Below the pieces are notes generated by a model, which saw only the letters and a list, made by a program, of their open reading frames with translations, was not told the origin of the DNA and made no database searches. Shown here in pieces: positions 32,530-41,449 of a stretch of DNA of 64,000 bases. How positions within the stretch are numbered: position 1 is the stretch's first letter; each line of letters begins with the position of its first letter. The translations under genes and the position numbers were made by a program. The stretch comes from Gilliamella apis (lineage in GTDB: Bacteria > Pseudomonadota > Gammaproteobacteria > Enterobacterales > Orbaceae): assembly GCF_030758615.1 (NCBI RefSeq), contig NZ_CP132381.1:1922001-1986000 (forward strand), in the 5' to 3' direction.

Positions 32530-33258
32530 ATGGATTCTAATAATAAAATTCCACGCCATTTGTTTATTCAGCAAGATTTATTAAAAAAAATCAAGTCAGG
32601 TGAATATGCTGAAGGGCAATTAATTCCTAAAGAATCTGAATTAACAGATATTTATCAAGTCAGTCGGCCAACTGTTCGCCAAGCTATTCAGTTTTTGGTC
32701 AACGATGGATACCTTGAACGTCGCAAACGTCGAGGAACAATAGTTAAGCAACAAAAGATTAATCAAGAATTTACCCATATTATCGAAAGTTATGATTCTG
32801 AAATGAATCGCAAGGGACTTCACCCTAAAACAAAAGTTTTAACCTTTAAATTGGATAAAGCGACCGGTGATATTGCTAAACATTTAGACATCAATGAATT
32901 TGAAGCTGTGTACAAATTAGTGCGTCTCCGTTATGCCGAAAACAAGCCAATAGTACTTGTGACAACTTATTTACCAGTAAAAGCATTGCCTAATTTTTTA
33001 GATAATGACTTTAAACAAGAAAAACTGTATTCAGTTTTAGAAAAAATGAATTTTCCAATTCTCCAAATACGTCGAAAATTAGATGTATTAAAAGCCGATG
33101 AAACAACTAGTGATCTATTAGATATTGAAGAAGGAGATCCTATTTTCTATTTCCATTCTATTGGATATAGCCACGATCGAACTCCAATCGAATATTCAAT
33201 ATCTAAATATCGTGGTGATATTAATTCATTTATCTTTGAGTTAAATCATTCCAGCTAA
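32530..33258 (+). CDS. GntR-family regulator, HutC/UTRA subfamily
   Basis: A 242-residue transcription regulator. A winged-helix DNA-binding domain fills residues 5-75 (ESELTDIYQVSRPTVRQAIQFLVNDGYLERRKRRGTI region), followed by a UTRA effector domain (LRYAENKPIVLVTTYLP; EYSISKYRGDINSF). UTRA regulators usually bind a phosphorylated sugar. It lies beside deoC and a PTS whose shared intergenic region carries matching operator-like repeats, so it probably represses that locus until substrate appears. Confidence 0.85.
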   Translation: MDSNNKIPRHLFIQQDLLKKIKSGEYAEGQLIPKESELTDIYQVSRPTVRQAIQFLVNDGYLERRKRRGTIVKQQKINQEFTHIIESYDSEMNRKGLHPKTKVLTFKLDKATGDIAKHLDINEFEAVYKLVRLRYAENKPIVLVTTYLPVKALPNFLDNDFKQEKLYSVLEKMNFPILQIRRKLDVLKADETTSDLLDIEEGDPIFYFHSIGYSHDRTPIEYSISKYRGDINSFIFELNHSS

Positions 33259-33265
33259 TATAATA

Positions 33266-33293
33266 AATATACCCACTAATAAGTGGGTATATT
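33266..33293. terminator. Bidirectional terminator between the gntR gene and deoC
   Basis: AATATACCCACT and AGTGGGTATATT pair over 12 bp with a 4-base AATA loop between convergent genes. Confidence 0.85.
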
Positions 33294-33314
33294 AATCAAC
33301 AAAAATATTAAAGT

Positions 33315-34025
33315 TTAAATTTTGATTGTTTGCGCTTGTGTTGTTTGTAAATCTTTTTTTATCTCTTCAATAATTGCAATACCGGCACTTGTTCCGATTC
33401 GTTCCGCCCCCACTGCAATCATCTTTTTAAATGTATCGGCATTACGAATACCGCCAGCAGCTTTCACTTTTACAACATCGCCTACATGTTGCTTCATTAA
33501 TTTAACATCTTCAAGTGTCGCACCGGAAGGACCAAATCCTGTTGATGTTTTTATAAAGTCTGGTTTAACTTTAACTGCAATTTGGCAAAGTGCTATTTTT
33601 TCTTCATCGGTTAAATAACAATTTTCAAAAATCACTTTTGATGTAACATTATATTGACGACAAATCTTAACGATTTCTGACATTTCCCGTTCAATATAAT
33701 TCAAATTTCCCGCCTTTAATTCAGAAATATTAATTACGTAATCAATTTCAGTTGCCCCAATTTCAATTGCATTTTTCGTTTCGAAGCATTTTGATTCTAT
33801 CGTTGTTTGGCCTAAAGGAAATGCTATCGCTGCACCAATATCTACATCAGTATCTTTTAGTAGTTCAGCACACAATTTTGACTGAACTTGATTGATTGCA
33901 ACCATCTTGAAATGGTAGTCAATAGCTTCTTGACATAGCTTTTTCATCATGGCCGTTGTTGCATCTGGTTTTAAATTAGTGTGATCAATAAGTCGACTTA
34001 AATCTCGTAAAGAATAATTTTTCAT
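33315..34025 (-). CDS. deoC: Deoxyribose-phosphate aldolase
   Basis: A 236-residue aldolase. The Schiff-base lysine is in [12 protein letters not shown] and the other conserved lysine in [11 protein letters not shown]. The ATG at 34025 has GAGGT seven bases upstream and gives the expected N-terminus. The enzyme cleaves 2-deoxyribose 5-phosphate, but DeoC-fold aldolases near PTS genes sometimes act on other phosphorylated sugars. It is divergent from the mannose-family PTS across a region with an exact 16-base palindrome. Confidence 0.9.
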   Translation of the reverse strand: MKNYSLRDLSRLIDHTNLKPDATTAMMKKLCQEAIDYHFKMVAINQVQSKLCAELLKDTDVDIGAAIAFPLGQTTIESKCFETKNAIEIGATEIDYVINISELKAGNLNYIEREMSEIVKICRQYNVTSKVIFENCYLTDEEKIALCQIAVKVKPDFIKTSTGFGPSGATLEDVKLMKQHVGDVVKVKAAGGIRNADTFKKMIAVGAERIGTSAGIAIIEEIKKDLQTTQAQTIKI

Positions 34026-34043
34026 GTTTTTTACCTCAACCTC

Positions 34044-34059
34044 ATATGTAATTACATAT
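34044..34059. promoter_or_regulatory. Palindromic operator ATATGTAATTACATAT between deoC and the PTS
   Basis: A perfect 16-base palindrome 18 bases upstream of deoC. A related TATGTAAATATATA lies at 34163-34176, ahead of the divergent PTS operon, and an inverted pair lies ahead of the gntR-type gene. Best explained as binding sites of that GntR regulator. Confidence 0.55.
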
Positions 34060-34206
34060 TTTAAATAAAATTTATTTATCGTCAATTAAAATAGATAAAA
34101 TATGTGATAAACATCTCATTTCATTAAAAATAACTCTTAATATATTTGTTTTAAAAAATAAATATGTAAATATATATTTAAATATTATTTTAAGAGGGAC
34201 TTGCAA

Positions 34207-34626
34207 ATGAAAATAGTAGTTACTTCTCACGGCGAATTATGCGAAGGGATCTTATCAAGTTATCAAATGATTGCGGGTGATATATCACAATTTATCTCTG
34301 TCAAACTTGACGATAAGGGAATTAGCGACTTTTCTTCAAGATTAACAACCGTGTTAGATGAACAAACTATGAAAAATGAAGTTGTCATTGTTTTAAGTGA
34401 CATCATGGGGGGTACACCTTATAACGAAACTTTCCGTTATATGCTGGCTAATCCAAATAAAGTTTATCTTATGGCTGGATTAAATTTATCAATGTTAATT
34501 CAAGCAGCAACAATAATTAATGAGCCCAATATAGATGAAGCTATTAATTCAATTCTGGAAGCAGGTCAAGCCTCAATATCCATTGCACCAATAACCGAAA
34601 ATAGTAGTGAAGATTTAGATTTTTAA
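34207..34626 (+). CDS. PTS mannose/fructose/sorbose-family IIA
   Basis: A 139-residue cytoplasmic phosphotransferase. The phosphoryl-accepting histidine is in VVTSHGELCEGI (residue 8), and VLSDIMGGTPYNETFR is the family's second signature. The ATG at 34207 has GAGGG upstream. It is the first of four consecutive genes, IIA-IIB-IIC-IID, encoding a complete permease. The sugar is not identifiable from sequence. Confidence 0.9.
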   Translation: MKIVVTSHGELCEGILSSYQMIAGDISQFISVKLDDKGISDFSSRLTTVLDEQTMKNEVVIVLSDIMGGTPYNETFRYMLANPNKVYLMAGLNLSMLIQAATIINEPNIDEAINSILEAGQASISIAPITENSSEDLDF

Positions 34627-34653
34627 TTAGTGAGACGATAGGAGTGAATAAAT

Positions 34654-35145
34654 ATGGCAATTACATTAACCAGAGTCGATGATCGTGTTATTCATGGTCA
34701 AATCATGACGCGTTGGACAAAAGTCAGACCTGTCGATGGCATCCTTGTAGTGGGTGACAATATCGCTTCAGATGAGTTACGCAAACGAGTATTAAAAGCG
34801 GCTGCGGGAACATTAAAAATTGGTATTTACACAGTAGAACAAGGTGTAGAGAAAATAAAACAAGGTACAGAGTCAAATAAAAACTTTTTTTTAATTAGTG
34901 ATTCACCACAAACATTTGAAAAATTGTTAAAAGCGGGTGCTAAATTACCATCAACTTTAAATATTGGCTGTATGAATACTCGAGCAGGAGCAAAAGTATT
35001 AGGACGAACTGTTGCCATTGATGAGAATGATTATAAAGCATTTGATTACATTGAAAGTCAAGGAATTAAAATTGAATTTCAATTGTTGCCAGATGATGAA
35101 GCTAAAAATTGGAACGTAATGAAAAAGAAATATGACACTTTATAA
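34654..35145 (+). CDS. PTS mannose/fructose/sorbose-family IIB
   Basis: A 163-residue cytoplasmic subunit that takes phosphate from IIA and passes it to the incoming sugar. The active histidine is in RVDDRVIHGQIMTRW, a strong family signature. It follows IIA by 27 bases and precedes IIC by 24. Confidence 0.92.
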   Translation: MAITLTRVDDRVIHGQIMTRWTKVRPVDGILVVGDNIASDELRKRVLKAAAGTLKIGIYTVEQGVEKIKQGTESNKNFFLISDSPQTFEKLLKAGAKLPSTLNIGCMNTRAGAKVLGRTVAIDENDYKAFDYIESQGIKIEFQLLPDDEAKNWNVMKKKYDTL

Positions 35146-35169
35146 CTTTCATATTTAGAGGGAAAAATT

Positions 35170-36000
35170 ATGGAAACAACTCTTTTTATTCCCGCTTTAT
35201 TAACAGGGATATTTTGTTACTTAGGCGCGATTGAATCACCATGGCTTTTTGGTATGTCAGGTGGTTTTTATATAGTTGGTAGGCCACTAGTTGCTGGGTT
35301 ATTAGTTGGTTTAGCCTTTGGTGATGTACAAGCCGGTGTATTATGTGGTTTAGCGGTACAAGCTGTTTTTATTGCAAATTTATCAACTGGAGGGGCAACA
35401 AATAGTGAAATAACCTATGCAGCTTATGGTGGAATTGGTTTAGCACTTGCCACAACTAAAGATCCTGCTGTCGCGGTAACTCTTTCGGTTTTATTGGGCC
35501 AGACTTTCGGTTTGATATTTTACAATACTCGAATGGCATTATACTCGTTCTGGAATAATAAAGCACAACATGCAGCTGAAACTAACAATACCCGAGGTAT
35601 CGTTCTAAATCATCTATTTTATCCTCAAGTTACAACATTCTTATTACGTGCCGTTCCAGTCTTTTTAGCGATCTATTTTGGCTCTGGTTTAGTTGAATGG
35701 TTATTAGCTAATGTTCCTGAAGTTATTACCAAGATTATCTCAGTGTTAGGTGGTGTACTTCCTGCATTAGGTATCGCTATGCTTATGAATATCGTGATTA
35801 AATCGAAAATTCAGCTGATCTTTTTCTTCGCTGGTTTCGTGTTATTAGCTTTTGCAGGGTTAAGTATGATAGCACTAGTATTCATCTCCGCTTTAGTTGC
35901 TTACTTATACTTTATTGCAAGCAATAAATCGGCAACAACACCAATTAAAGAAACAAATTCACCAAATTCAGATGTTTTTGAAGATGATGATTTGTTCTAA
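35170..36000 (+). CDS. PTS mannose/fructose/sorbose-family IIC
   Basis: A 276-residue membrane subunit with about six to seven hydrophobic segments, forming the sugar channel with IID. Family features include GRPLVAGLLVGLAFGDVQAG and the alanine/glycine-rich helices. A polar tail ends DVFEDDDLF. AGAGGG lies just before the ATG. Third gene of the operon. Confidence 0.92.
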   Translation: METTLFIPALLTGIFCYLGAIESPWLFGMSGGFYIVGRPLVAGLLVGLAFGDVQAGVLCGLAVQAVFIANLSTGGATNSEITYAAYGGIGLALATTKDPAVAVTLSVLLGQTFGLIFYNTRMALYSFWNNKAQHAAETNNTRGIVLNHLFYPQVTTFLLRAVPVFLAIYFGSGLVEWLLANVPEVITKIISVLGGVLPALGIAMLMNIVIKSKIQLIFFFAGFVLLAFAGLSMIALVFISALVAYLYFIASNKSATTPIKETNSPNSDVFEDDDLF

Positions 36001-36014
36001 AAAGGAGAACTAAA

Positions 36015-36839
36015 ATGGATAAATTAATTGAGGAACAACGTTTAACAAAACGAGAATTACGCCAAATTTGGTATCGTTGGGGCTTTACTCATTTGTCATC
36101 AATGAGCTATGAGAAATTACAAGCACATGCTTGGGCTTTTTCCTATATCCCTTTTGCCGAAAAATATTATAAGAATGATCCTGAAGCAAAACGCCGTTTA
36201 TTAGTTAGACATTCTATGTTTTATAATACTGAACCACAAACCGGTCAAATTATTAACGGTATTGTTGCGTCAATGGAAGAAGAGATTGCTTTAGGCAAAA
36301 ATGTTCCAGAAGAACTACCTGTAAATATTAAAGCGACACTAATGGGCCCTTTAGCTGGAATTGGAGATTCATTGATTCAAGGTATTATTGTGCCAATTTT
36401 GTTATCAATTGCTATGGGAATGGCAGCAGGAGGTAATGCTATAGGCCCTATTTTCTATATTTTATCTTATGGTATTTTAGGCCCTTTAATTTCCTATCTT
36501 AGCTTCCATTACGGTTATAAATTAGGCGTTAATGCAATTGATAATATTATTGGTGATAACGTCAAACGGATCACCGACGCATTTAACATACTTGGAATTA
36601 TGGTGGTTGGTGGTTTAGCTGCCGGTAATATTGTACTTAATTCAGTATTGGAAATTCCGATGGGAGAAAGCATGCGATCATTACAAAGTGTACTTGATGG
36701 CATCTTTCCAAAAATACTGCCATTATCCATGGTGTTATTAGCATGGTGGTTAGTATCAGCTAAACAGATGTCTGCAACCAAAGTTATTTTAATTTTGACT
36801 GCAATCGCAGCAGTTGGTGTAGTACTTGGCGTATTTTAA
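36015..36839 (+). CDS. PTS mannose/fructose/sorbose-family IID
   Basis: A 274-residue membrane subunit, partner of IIC. A long cytoplasmic N-terminal half (residues 1-105) contains RRLLVRHSMFYNTEPQTG and the GPLAGIGDSL signature before the membrane segments. It starts 14 bases after IIC with AAAGGAG upstream. Last gene of the operon. Confidence 0.92.
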   Translation: MDKLIEEQRLTKRELRQIWYRWGFTHLSSMSYEKLQAHAWAFSYIPFAEKYYKNDPEAKRRLLVRHSMFYNTEPQTGQIINGIVASMEEEIALGKNVPEELPVNIKATLMGPLAGIGDSLIQGIIVPILLSIAMGMAAGGNAIGPIFYILSYGILGPLISYLSFHYGYKLGVNAIDNIIGDNVKRITDAFNILGIMVVGGLAAGNIVLNSVLEIPMGESMRSLQSVLDGIFPKILPLSMVLLAWWLVSAKQMSATKVILILTAIAAVGVVLGVF

Positions 36840-36880
36840 AATAATTAATTAACAACATTTGTTTTATTGAACAATTTAAT

Positions 36881-36914
36881 AATCCCCATAATATTTTGTA
36901 ATACTATGGGGATT
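36881..36914. terminator. Bidirectional terminator after the mannose-family PTS
   Basis: AATCCCCATA and TATGGGGATT pair over 10 bp with a 14-base loop, followed by TTATTT, between convergent genes. Confidence 0.85.
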
Positions 36915-36955
36915 TATTTAATTGGATTATTAATTTTAAAATACTAATTAATATT

Positions 36956-37711
36956 TTAGATAAAGTTTTCAAATAAATTGATCGATGAAAAAATATAGCC
37001 ATCAAAATCAATAGATGTTTTATCAGATAAATTCATTAAAATATTTTTTTCGTTTTCAATATGTTGCCACATGGCTTTATAAGCCCCAACACTGTCACGA
37101 CGACATAGTGCTGCTAAGATTTGTTGATGATCAGCATACCATTTTAGTCGATAGCCTTTAGTATTAGTATGTTCAGTAAGTTGCTGCCAATTAAATGAGT
37201 TCTGTTTGTGTTCCCATAAATTCTTAAGTGAATTCACTAACATCTGATTTTGGGTTGCTTCGGCGATATTGAGATGAAAATTGAAATCATTATTGTTATT
37301 GAATTCGTTATTCATAGTCGCATGCAATTCTTGCTCTAATATTTTCTTTAAGCTTTCTATATTGGCAATGGTTATCATCTGAGAAGCAAAAGAAGCAATA
37401 TTAGTCTCAATCAGTTGGCTAGCTTGTAGTAGTTCAAAAGGACCGAGTACTCGAGAATAATTTGAATCAGGTTTATTAATAACATAAATACCTGAACTTT
37501 GCTTTATCGATACAAAACCTTTTACTTCCAATGCGATTAACGCTTCACGAACAATAGTACGACTTACGCCATAGGCATCGGCAATAGTTCTTTCTGGTGG
37601 TAATTTAGAACCTAATGGATATTCATCCATTCTAATTTTATCCAATAATAGTTCTGCTATTTCTTGATACTGTTTTTTAGAATATTGATTCGATATATTG
37701 TCCGTTAACAT
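36956..37711 (-). CDS. GntR-family regulator, FadR/UxuR subfamily
   Basis: A 251-residue regulator. The winged helix (residues 12-75) includes YPLGSKLPPERTIADAYGVSRTIVREALIALEVKG, a FadR-type signature, and the C-terminal FCD domain has the metal-binding histidines (FNFHLNIAEATQNQ; ADHQQILAALCRRD). It lies just downstream of, and in line with, the cellobiose-type PTS genes. TTGGYATRCCAA-like sites upstream of that operon fit FadR-family operators. Confidence 0.88.
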   Translation of the reverse strand: MLTDNISNQYSKKQYQEIAELLLDKIRMDEYPLGSKLPPERTIADAYGVSRTIVREALIALEVKGFVSIKQSSGIYVINKPDSNYSRVLGPFELLQASQLIETNIASFASQMITIANIESLKKILEQELHATMNNEFNNNNDFNFHLNIAEATQNQMLVNSLKNLWEHKQNSFNWQQLTEHTNTKGYRLKWYADHQQILAALCRRDSVGAYKAMWQHIENEKNILMNLSDKTSIDFDGYIFSSINLFENFI

Positions 37712-37778
37712 TCACCTGTTCCTACAAAAATACAAACATTAAAATCGAATATTCTAATGTTTGTATTAATTCCTATGA

Positions 37779-38099
37779 TTATGCTTCGATCATTTGCAAA
37801 ATTTGATCTAAAACTTTACCAGCATTCATTGTACCATAAGCAACTGGATCAATAATGTCAATTGGTATGCCATATTTTTCTGTTTGTTTTCTGCTCTCAT
37901 CTAAGGCGAATCTCATTTGTGGTCCTAATAATACCGCGATAATTTTATCACTATCACTATTAAGATGTTGATATAAAAGTTGCTCACTTATTGCTATAAA
38001 ATCAAAATCTAACGATCGTTCTAGTGCTTCTTTTCTTATTTTGTTGACTAATAATGAGGTTGACATACCACCGGCACAGGCAAAAATAACTTGTTTCAT
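37779..38099 (-). CDS. PTS lactose/cellobiose-family IIB
   Basis: A 106-residue cytoplasmic subunit; the phosphoryl cysteine is in IFACAGGMSTSLLVNKI (residue 8). It follows the GH1 gene by 10 bases and belongs to the IIC-GH1-IIB operon. No IIA gene of this family is present in the locus, so phosphate must come from an IIA encoded elsewhere. Confidence 0.9.
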   Translation of the reverse strand: MKQVIFACAGGMSTSLLVNKIRKEALERSLDFDFIAISEQLLYQHLNSDSDKIIAVLLGPQMRFALDESRKQTEKYGIPIDIIDPVAYGTMNAGKVLDQILQMIEA

Positions 38100-38109
38100 C
38101 TTTTACTCC

Positions 38110-39537
38110 TTATTTATCTTCATCATCTAGATTTACAATTAGTTGTCTTGTTTTAGATAAATCTTTGAACCATAACGCTGATTTCTTCAACCTTCTGTTT
38201 CTATTTTGTTCAAGATCAATTTCGATTAGTCCATAACGATTTTTGAATGCATTCATTGGTGAAACATTGTCTGTAAATGCCCACAGCATATAACCACCAC
38301 AATTAGCTCCATCATTGATAGCTTTTAACGTCCAATAAAGATGTTTCGAAATAAAATCAATTCGATAATCATCTTGAATCATGCCTTGATCATCTTTAAA
38401 TCGTTGCTCATCTTCAATACCCATGCCATTTTCACAAATAAACCATGATTTATTGTTATATTGTTGTTTAACTCGCATTGCGAAATCATAAACAATTTTA
38501 GGATAAATTTCCCAACCTCTAGATTTATTCATTTTTCTTCCAGGTAATGCAAAGGATTCGTAATAAAACGCGGGATGAAATGGCGCATCTTTGTGCCATT
38601 GTTTTGTAGGTGCTTTAACACGATGAGGAAAATATAAATTAATAGCAACTTCATCAACTGGAAATTTTTTAATTATTTCAAGTTCTTGATTGGTATAATC
38701 CCACTGAACTTTATGTTTAGCCAATAAATCAATAAGCTCTTGAGGATATTCACCATTAAAAGCCGGATCAAGAAAAACTCGATTATAAAAAAGATCATAC
38801 ATTTTTGCAGCTTGTTGATCTTCTTTAGAGGAAGAACGAGGATAAGTCACCTCTGGATTTATAATAGTGCCAATGCTTCCTTGATAATTTTTGTGACGAA
38901 ATAGCTGAACAACTTTGGCCGTAGCTAAATTTTTATGGTGATTCCACTGCATCCATTTATTGGTATTTTGTTCATAAGGCCAACGTTCAGCATCAAGATA
39001 CACTCGCGTTTGAATGACAATTGGTTCATTAAAGACAAACCACCGTTTAACGGTATTATGATAACGTTCAAAAACTTTTTCAGCAAATTTAACAAATAGT
39101 TCAACTACATGTTTCGAATTCCAGCCACCATATTTATTGAATAGTTCGGCAGGAACTTCGTAATGTTCTAGACAAAGCATTGGAACAATACCGTTTTCGA
39201 CTATTTTTGTTAGAAAATCGTCATAATACTTAGCATAATCTTCATCAACAATTGCATTTTCGTAGTCAGTTAAAAAACGCGACCAGTTAATTGATGTTCG
39301 ATAGTGTGTAAGTCCTACCTTTTTCATTAGATCTACTTCTTCCTGATAGCGATTAATTAAATCAGTAGCAATTGCAGGACCATAACCTTCATACCATACA
39401 TCACGATCGTTTTTATACCAAAGATCTAAATATGAATCTTGATTCTCTTTCTTACCACACCAACCTTCAGTTTGCCATGCCGATGTTGAAGCGCCTAAAA
39501 TAAAGTTTTTAGGGATATCCATTGTTAATTTACTCAT
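38110..39537 (-). CDS. GH1 phospho-beta-glycosidase
   Basis: A 475-residue GH1 enzyme, likely a 6-phospho-beta-glucosidase or galactosidase. The acid/base glutamate is in WFVFNEPIVIQ and the nucleophile in WFICENGMGIED. It is diverged from the BglA-like enzyme at 894-2330, with a different N-terminus (ILGASTSAWQTEGW). Placed between IIC and IIB, it should hydrolyse the disaccharide phosphate imported by them. Confidence 0.9.
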   Translation of the reverse strand: MSKLTMDIPKNFILGASTSAWQTEGWCGKKENQDSYLDLWYKNDRDVWYEGYGPAIATDLINRYQEEVDLMKKVGLTHYRTSINWSRFLTDYENAIVDEDYAKYYDDFLTKIVENGIVPMLCLEHYEVPAELFNKYGGWNSKHVVELFVKFAEKVFERYHNTVKRWFVFNEPIVIQTRVYLDAERWPYEQNTNKWMQWNHHKNLATAKVVQLFRHKNYQGSIGTIINPEVTYPRSSSKEDQQAAKMYDLFYNRVFLDPAFNGEYPQELIDLLAKHKVQWDYTNQELEIIKKFPVDEVAINLYFPHRVKAPTKQWHKDAPFHPAFYYESFALPGRKMNKSRGWEIYPKIVYDFAMRVKQQYNNKSWFICENGMGIEDEQRFKDDQGMIQDDYRIDFISKHLYWTLKAINDGANCGGYMLWAFTDNVSPMNAFKNRYGLIEIDLEQNRNRRLKKSALWFKDLSKTRQLIVNLDDEDK

Positions 39538-39564
39538 TATTGACTCCTTGAATGTTGATTCAAT

Positions 39565-40866
39565 TTAGGATTGAATTTCAGAACGTTTAGCCGCTATTTT
39601 TAGGAAAGGTAAATAAATGAAAATAGCAATAATAATACAGAAGATCTGGGTAACAACAGCACCTAAGGATCCGGCTGTTGATAAGTAAGCACTAATTATT
39701 GGTGGCGTAGTCCACGGCACCATAACCACGGCTTTACCTGCAAAACCAATACTTGTTGCGATATAACCTATTGTGCCAGTAATTAACGGTGTAATAATAA
39801 ATGGAATGGCTAAAATCGGGTTTAACATTATTGGTAAACCAAAAATTACAGGTTCATTGATATTGAAAATACCTGGACCCAGTGATAATTTTGCTATTTC
39901 TCTCATTTCTTTGCGTTTTATTGCAATAAAAATAGCCATCAACAATCCAATCGTACAACCTGAACCACCTATACTCATGTAAACATCCCAAAACGGCATA
40001 GTAATAATATTGGTTGGCTCAATACCTTGTTCGAAATCACTCATGTTAACCATTATTGCACCAAGTAATAAGGGTTCGCGAATTGGTTTTATCATTTGAT
40101 TACCATGAATCCCTATAACCCAAAATATTTGTGCGACAAACATTAATAACAATAATCCCGGTAGGCTTTGCATGACAGACTCAAGCGGCTGTTGCACCAC
40201 CATATAGATAGCATCATACAAATACATTCCAGTTAATTTGTAGAATACAAAACCAAAAGCCGCTACGACTGAAGTAGTAATTATTGCTGGAATAAGTGCT
40301 GAAAATGAAGCGGAGACATTTGATGGAACACTATCTGGCATTTTTACTCTTAGCTTATCTACTTTTAATAATTTAGAGTATATTTCTACCGATATAATAG
40401 CGATAAACATACCTAGAAAAAGGCTTTTAGTATCAGTAAATTGCCGTGCTAATACATTAGTTACTTGAAATTTTTGGCCTTCAACTACAACGTCTGTAAA
40501 TGTTGGTTGTACGGAAATAAAACATATAATAGCCAACAATCCAGGAAATAAGGTTTTATTACCATTTATGCGTCCTAATTCAATAGCGATTAAAAACACA
40601 GCGCCAATGGTTAGAAAATTCAATGTCGCATAATTTAAATTACTAGCAATGGGCTTTAATACTGCTAAAAAAGATAAACAATCAAAATAAGCTAATCCAT
40701 TTTGTTTATCAAAAACAATATTTGACATTAGCACCGCAAAAGCGCCAACGATTATCACTGGCATTAAAGTAATAAATGCCGCTTTAATTGCCATTATATA
40801 TCTTAAACTATTAAATTTATTGGCAAATTTACCTAGTTTATCAATAACTTCATTTACTCTAGACAT
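39565..40866 (-). CDS. PTS lactose/cellobiose-family IIC
   Basis: A 433-residue membrane permease with about ten hydrophobic segments. Family landmarks are FWVIGIHGNQMIKP, the SIGGSGCTIGLL region and FNINEPVIFGLPIMLNP. The ATG at 40866 has GGAG nine bases upstream; a TTG five codons earlier is less likely. First gene of the operon IIC-GH1-IIB, whose upstream region holds CRP-like and FadR-type sites. Confidence 0.9.
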   Translation of the reverse strand: MSRVNEVIDKLGKFANKFNSLRYIMAIKAAFITLMPVIIVGAFAVLMSNIVFDKQNGLAYFDCLSFLAVLKPIASNLNYATLNFLTIGAVFLIAIELGRINGNKTLFPGLLAIICFISVQPTFTDVVVEGQKFQVTNVLARQFTDTKSLFLGMFIAIISVEIYSKLLKVDKLRVKMPDSVPSNVSASFSALIPAIITTSVVAAFGFVFYKLTGMYLYDAIYMVVQQPLESVMQSLPGLLLLMFVAQIFWVIGIHGNQMIKPIREPLLLGAIMVNMSDFEQGIEPTNIITMPFWDVYMSIGGSGCTIGLLMAIFIAIKRKEMREIAKLSLGPGIFNINEPVIFGLPIMLNPILAIPFIITPLITGTIGYIATSIGFAGKAVVMVPWTTPPIISAYLSTAGSLGAVVTQIFCIIIAIFIYLPFLKIAAKRSEIQS

Positions 40867-40992
40867 ATTTACAATCTCCAATTAGGGGGAAAGGTGAGAT
40901 TCTTTGACAATCAAAAAATAATACTTATAAGGGAGGTAATCTGTGATCCTACTCACAACATTCAAAATTGGAATTCCATTAATATCTAAAAA

Positions 40993-41008
40993 TGTGATAA
41001 ATGTCATT
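40993..41008 (-). promoter_or_regulatory. Probable CRP site of the cellobiose-type operon
   Basis: TGTGATAAATGTCATT fits TGTGA-N6-TCACA at 8 of 10 bases and lies about 130 bases before the IIC start, next to a FadR-type palindrome. Confidence 0.5.
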
Positions 41009-41010
41009 TA

Positions 41011-41097
41011 TTGGCATACCAAAATGCAAAAAACAAATTACAAAACCGTGACAAAAGATGTTTAGCACAAGAAAATTATGGAAATTTGGTATGACAA
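41011..41097. promoter_or_regulatory. Pair of FadR-type GntR operator candidates
   Basis: TTGGCATACCAA at 41011-41022 and TTGGTATGACAA at 41086-41097 match each other and the TTGGTNNNACCAA pattern of FadR/UxuR regulators. They are 75 bases apart upstream of the IIC gene, allowing looping repression by the regulator encoded at 36956-37711. The rest of the gap 40882-41392 shows no gene. Confidence 0.55.
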
Positions 41098-41392
41098 TAT
41101 ATTCAATCTATTGGATTTGATAGCGTAATAAACGAATAATCGTTAATATAAGGTTGTTTTTTAATATTTATTTTAATAATTAGTCAGTTATTTTTAATTA
41201 AAAACCCCTTTCCTCAAAATTTTCTATTAAGATTAAATGAGTTTTAAATCAATCATAAACAATAATTTTATGAATAATTAAAAGATTAAGTTAGCGCTTT
41301 AGCAAGATGATTATTGAAATTGAAAGTTATTACGGTTATACACTTATTTCGGGTAAACTTAGAAATATTGGAAATCTTGATTAGAAAAATAA

Positions 41393-41418
41393 AATGCCGT
41401 TAGCAAACTAACGGCATT
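41393..41418 (-). terminator. Rho-independent terminator of aceE-aceF-lpdA
   Basis: AATGCCGTTAG and CTAACGGCATT form a perfect 11-bp stem with a 4-base loop; on the minus strand a T-run follows. It is 32 bases past the lpdA stop. Confidence 0.9.
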
Positions 41419-41449
41419 ATTTCAATGATAACAATAAAATAAATAGTTT

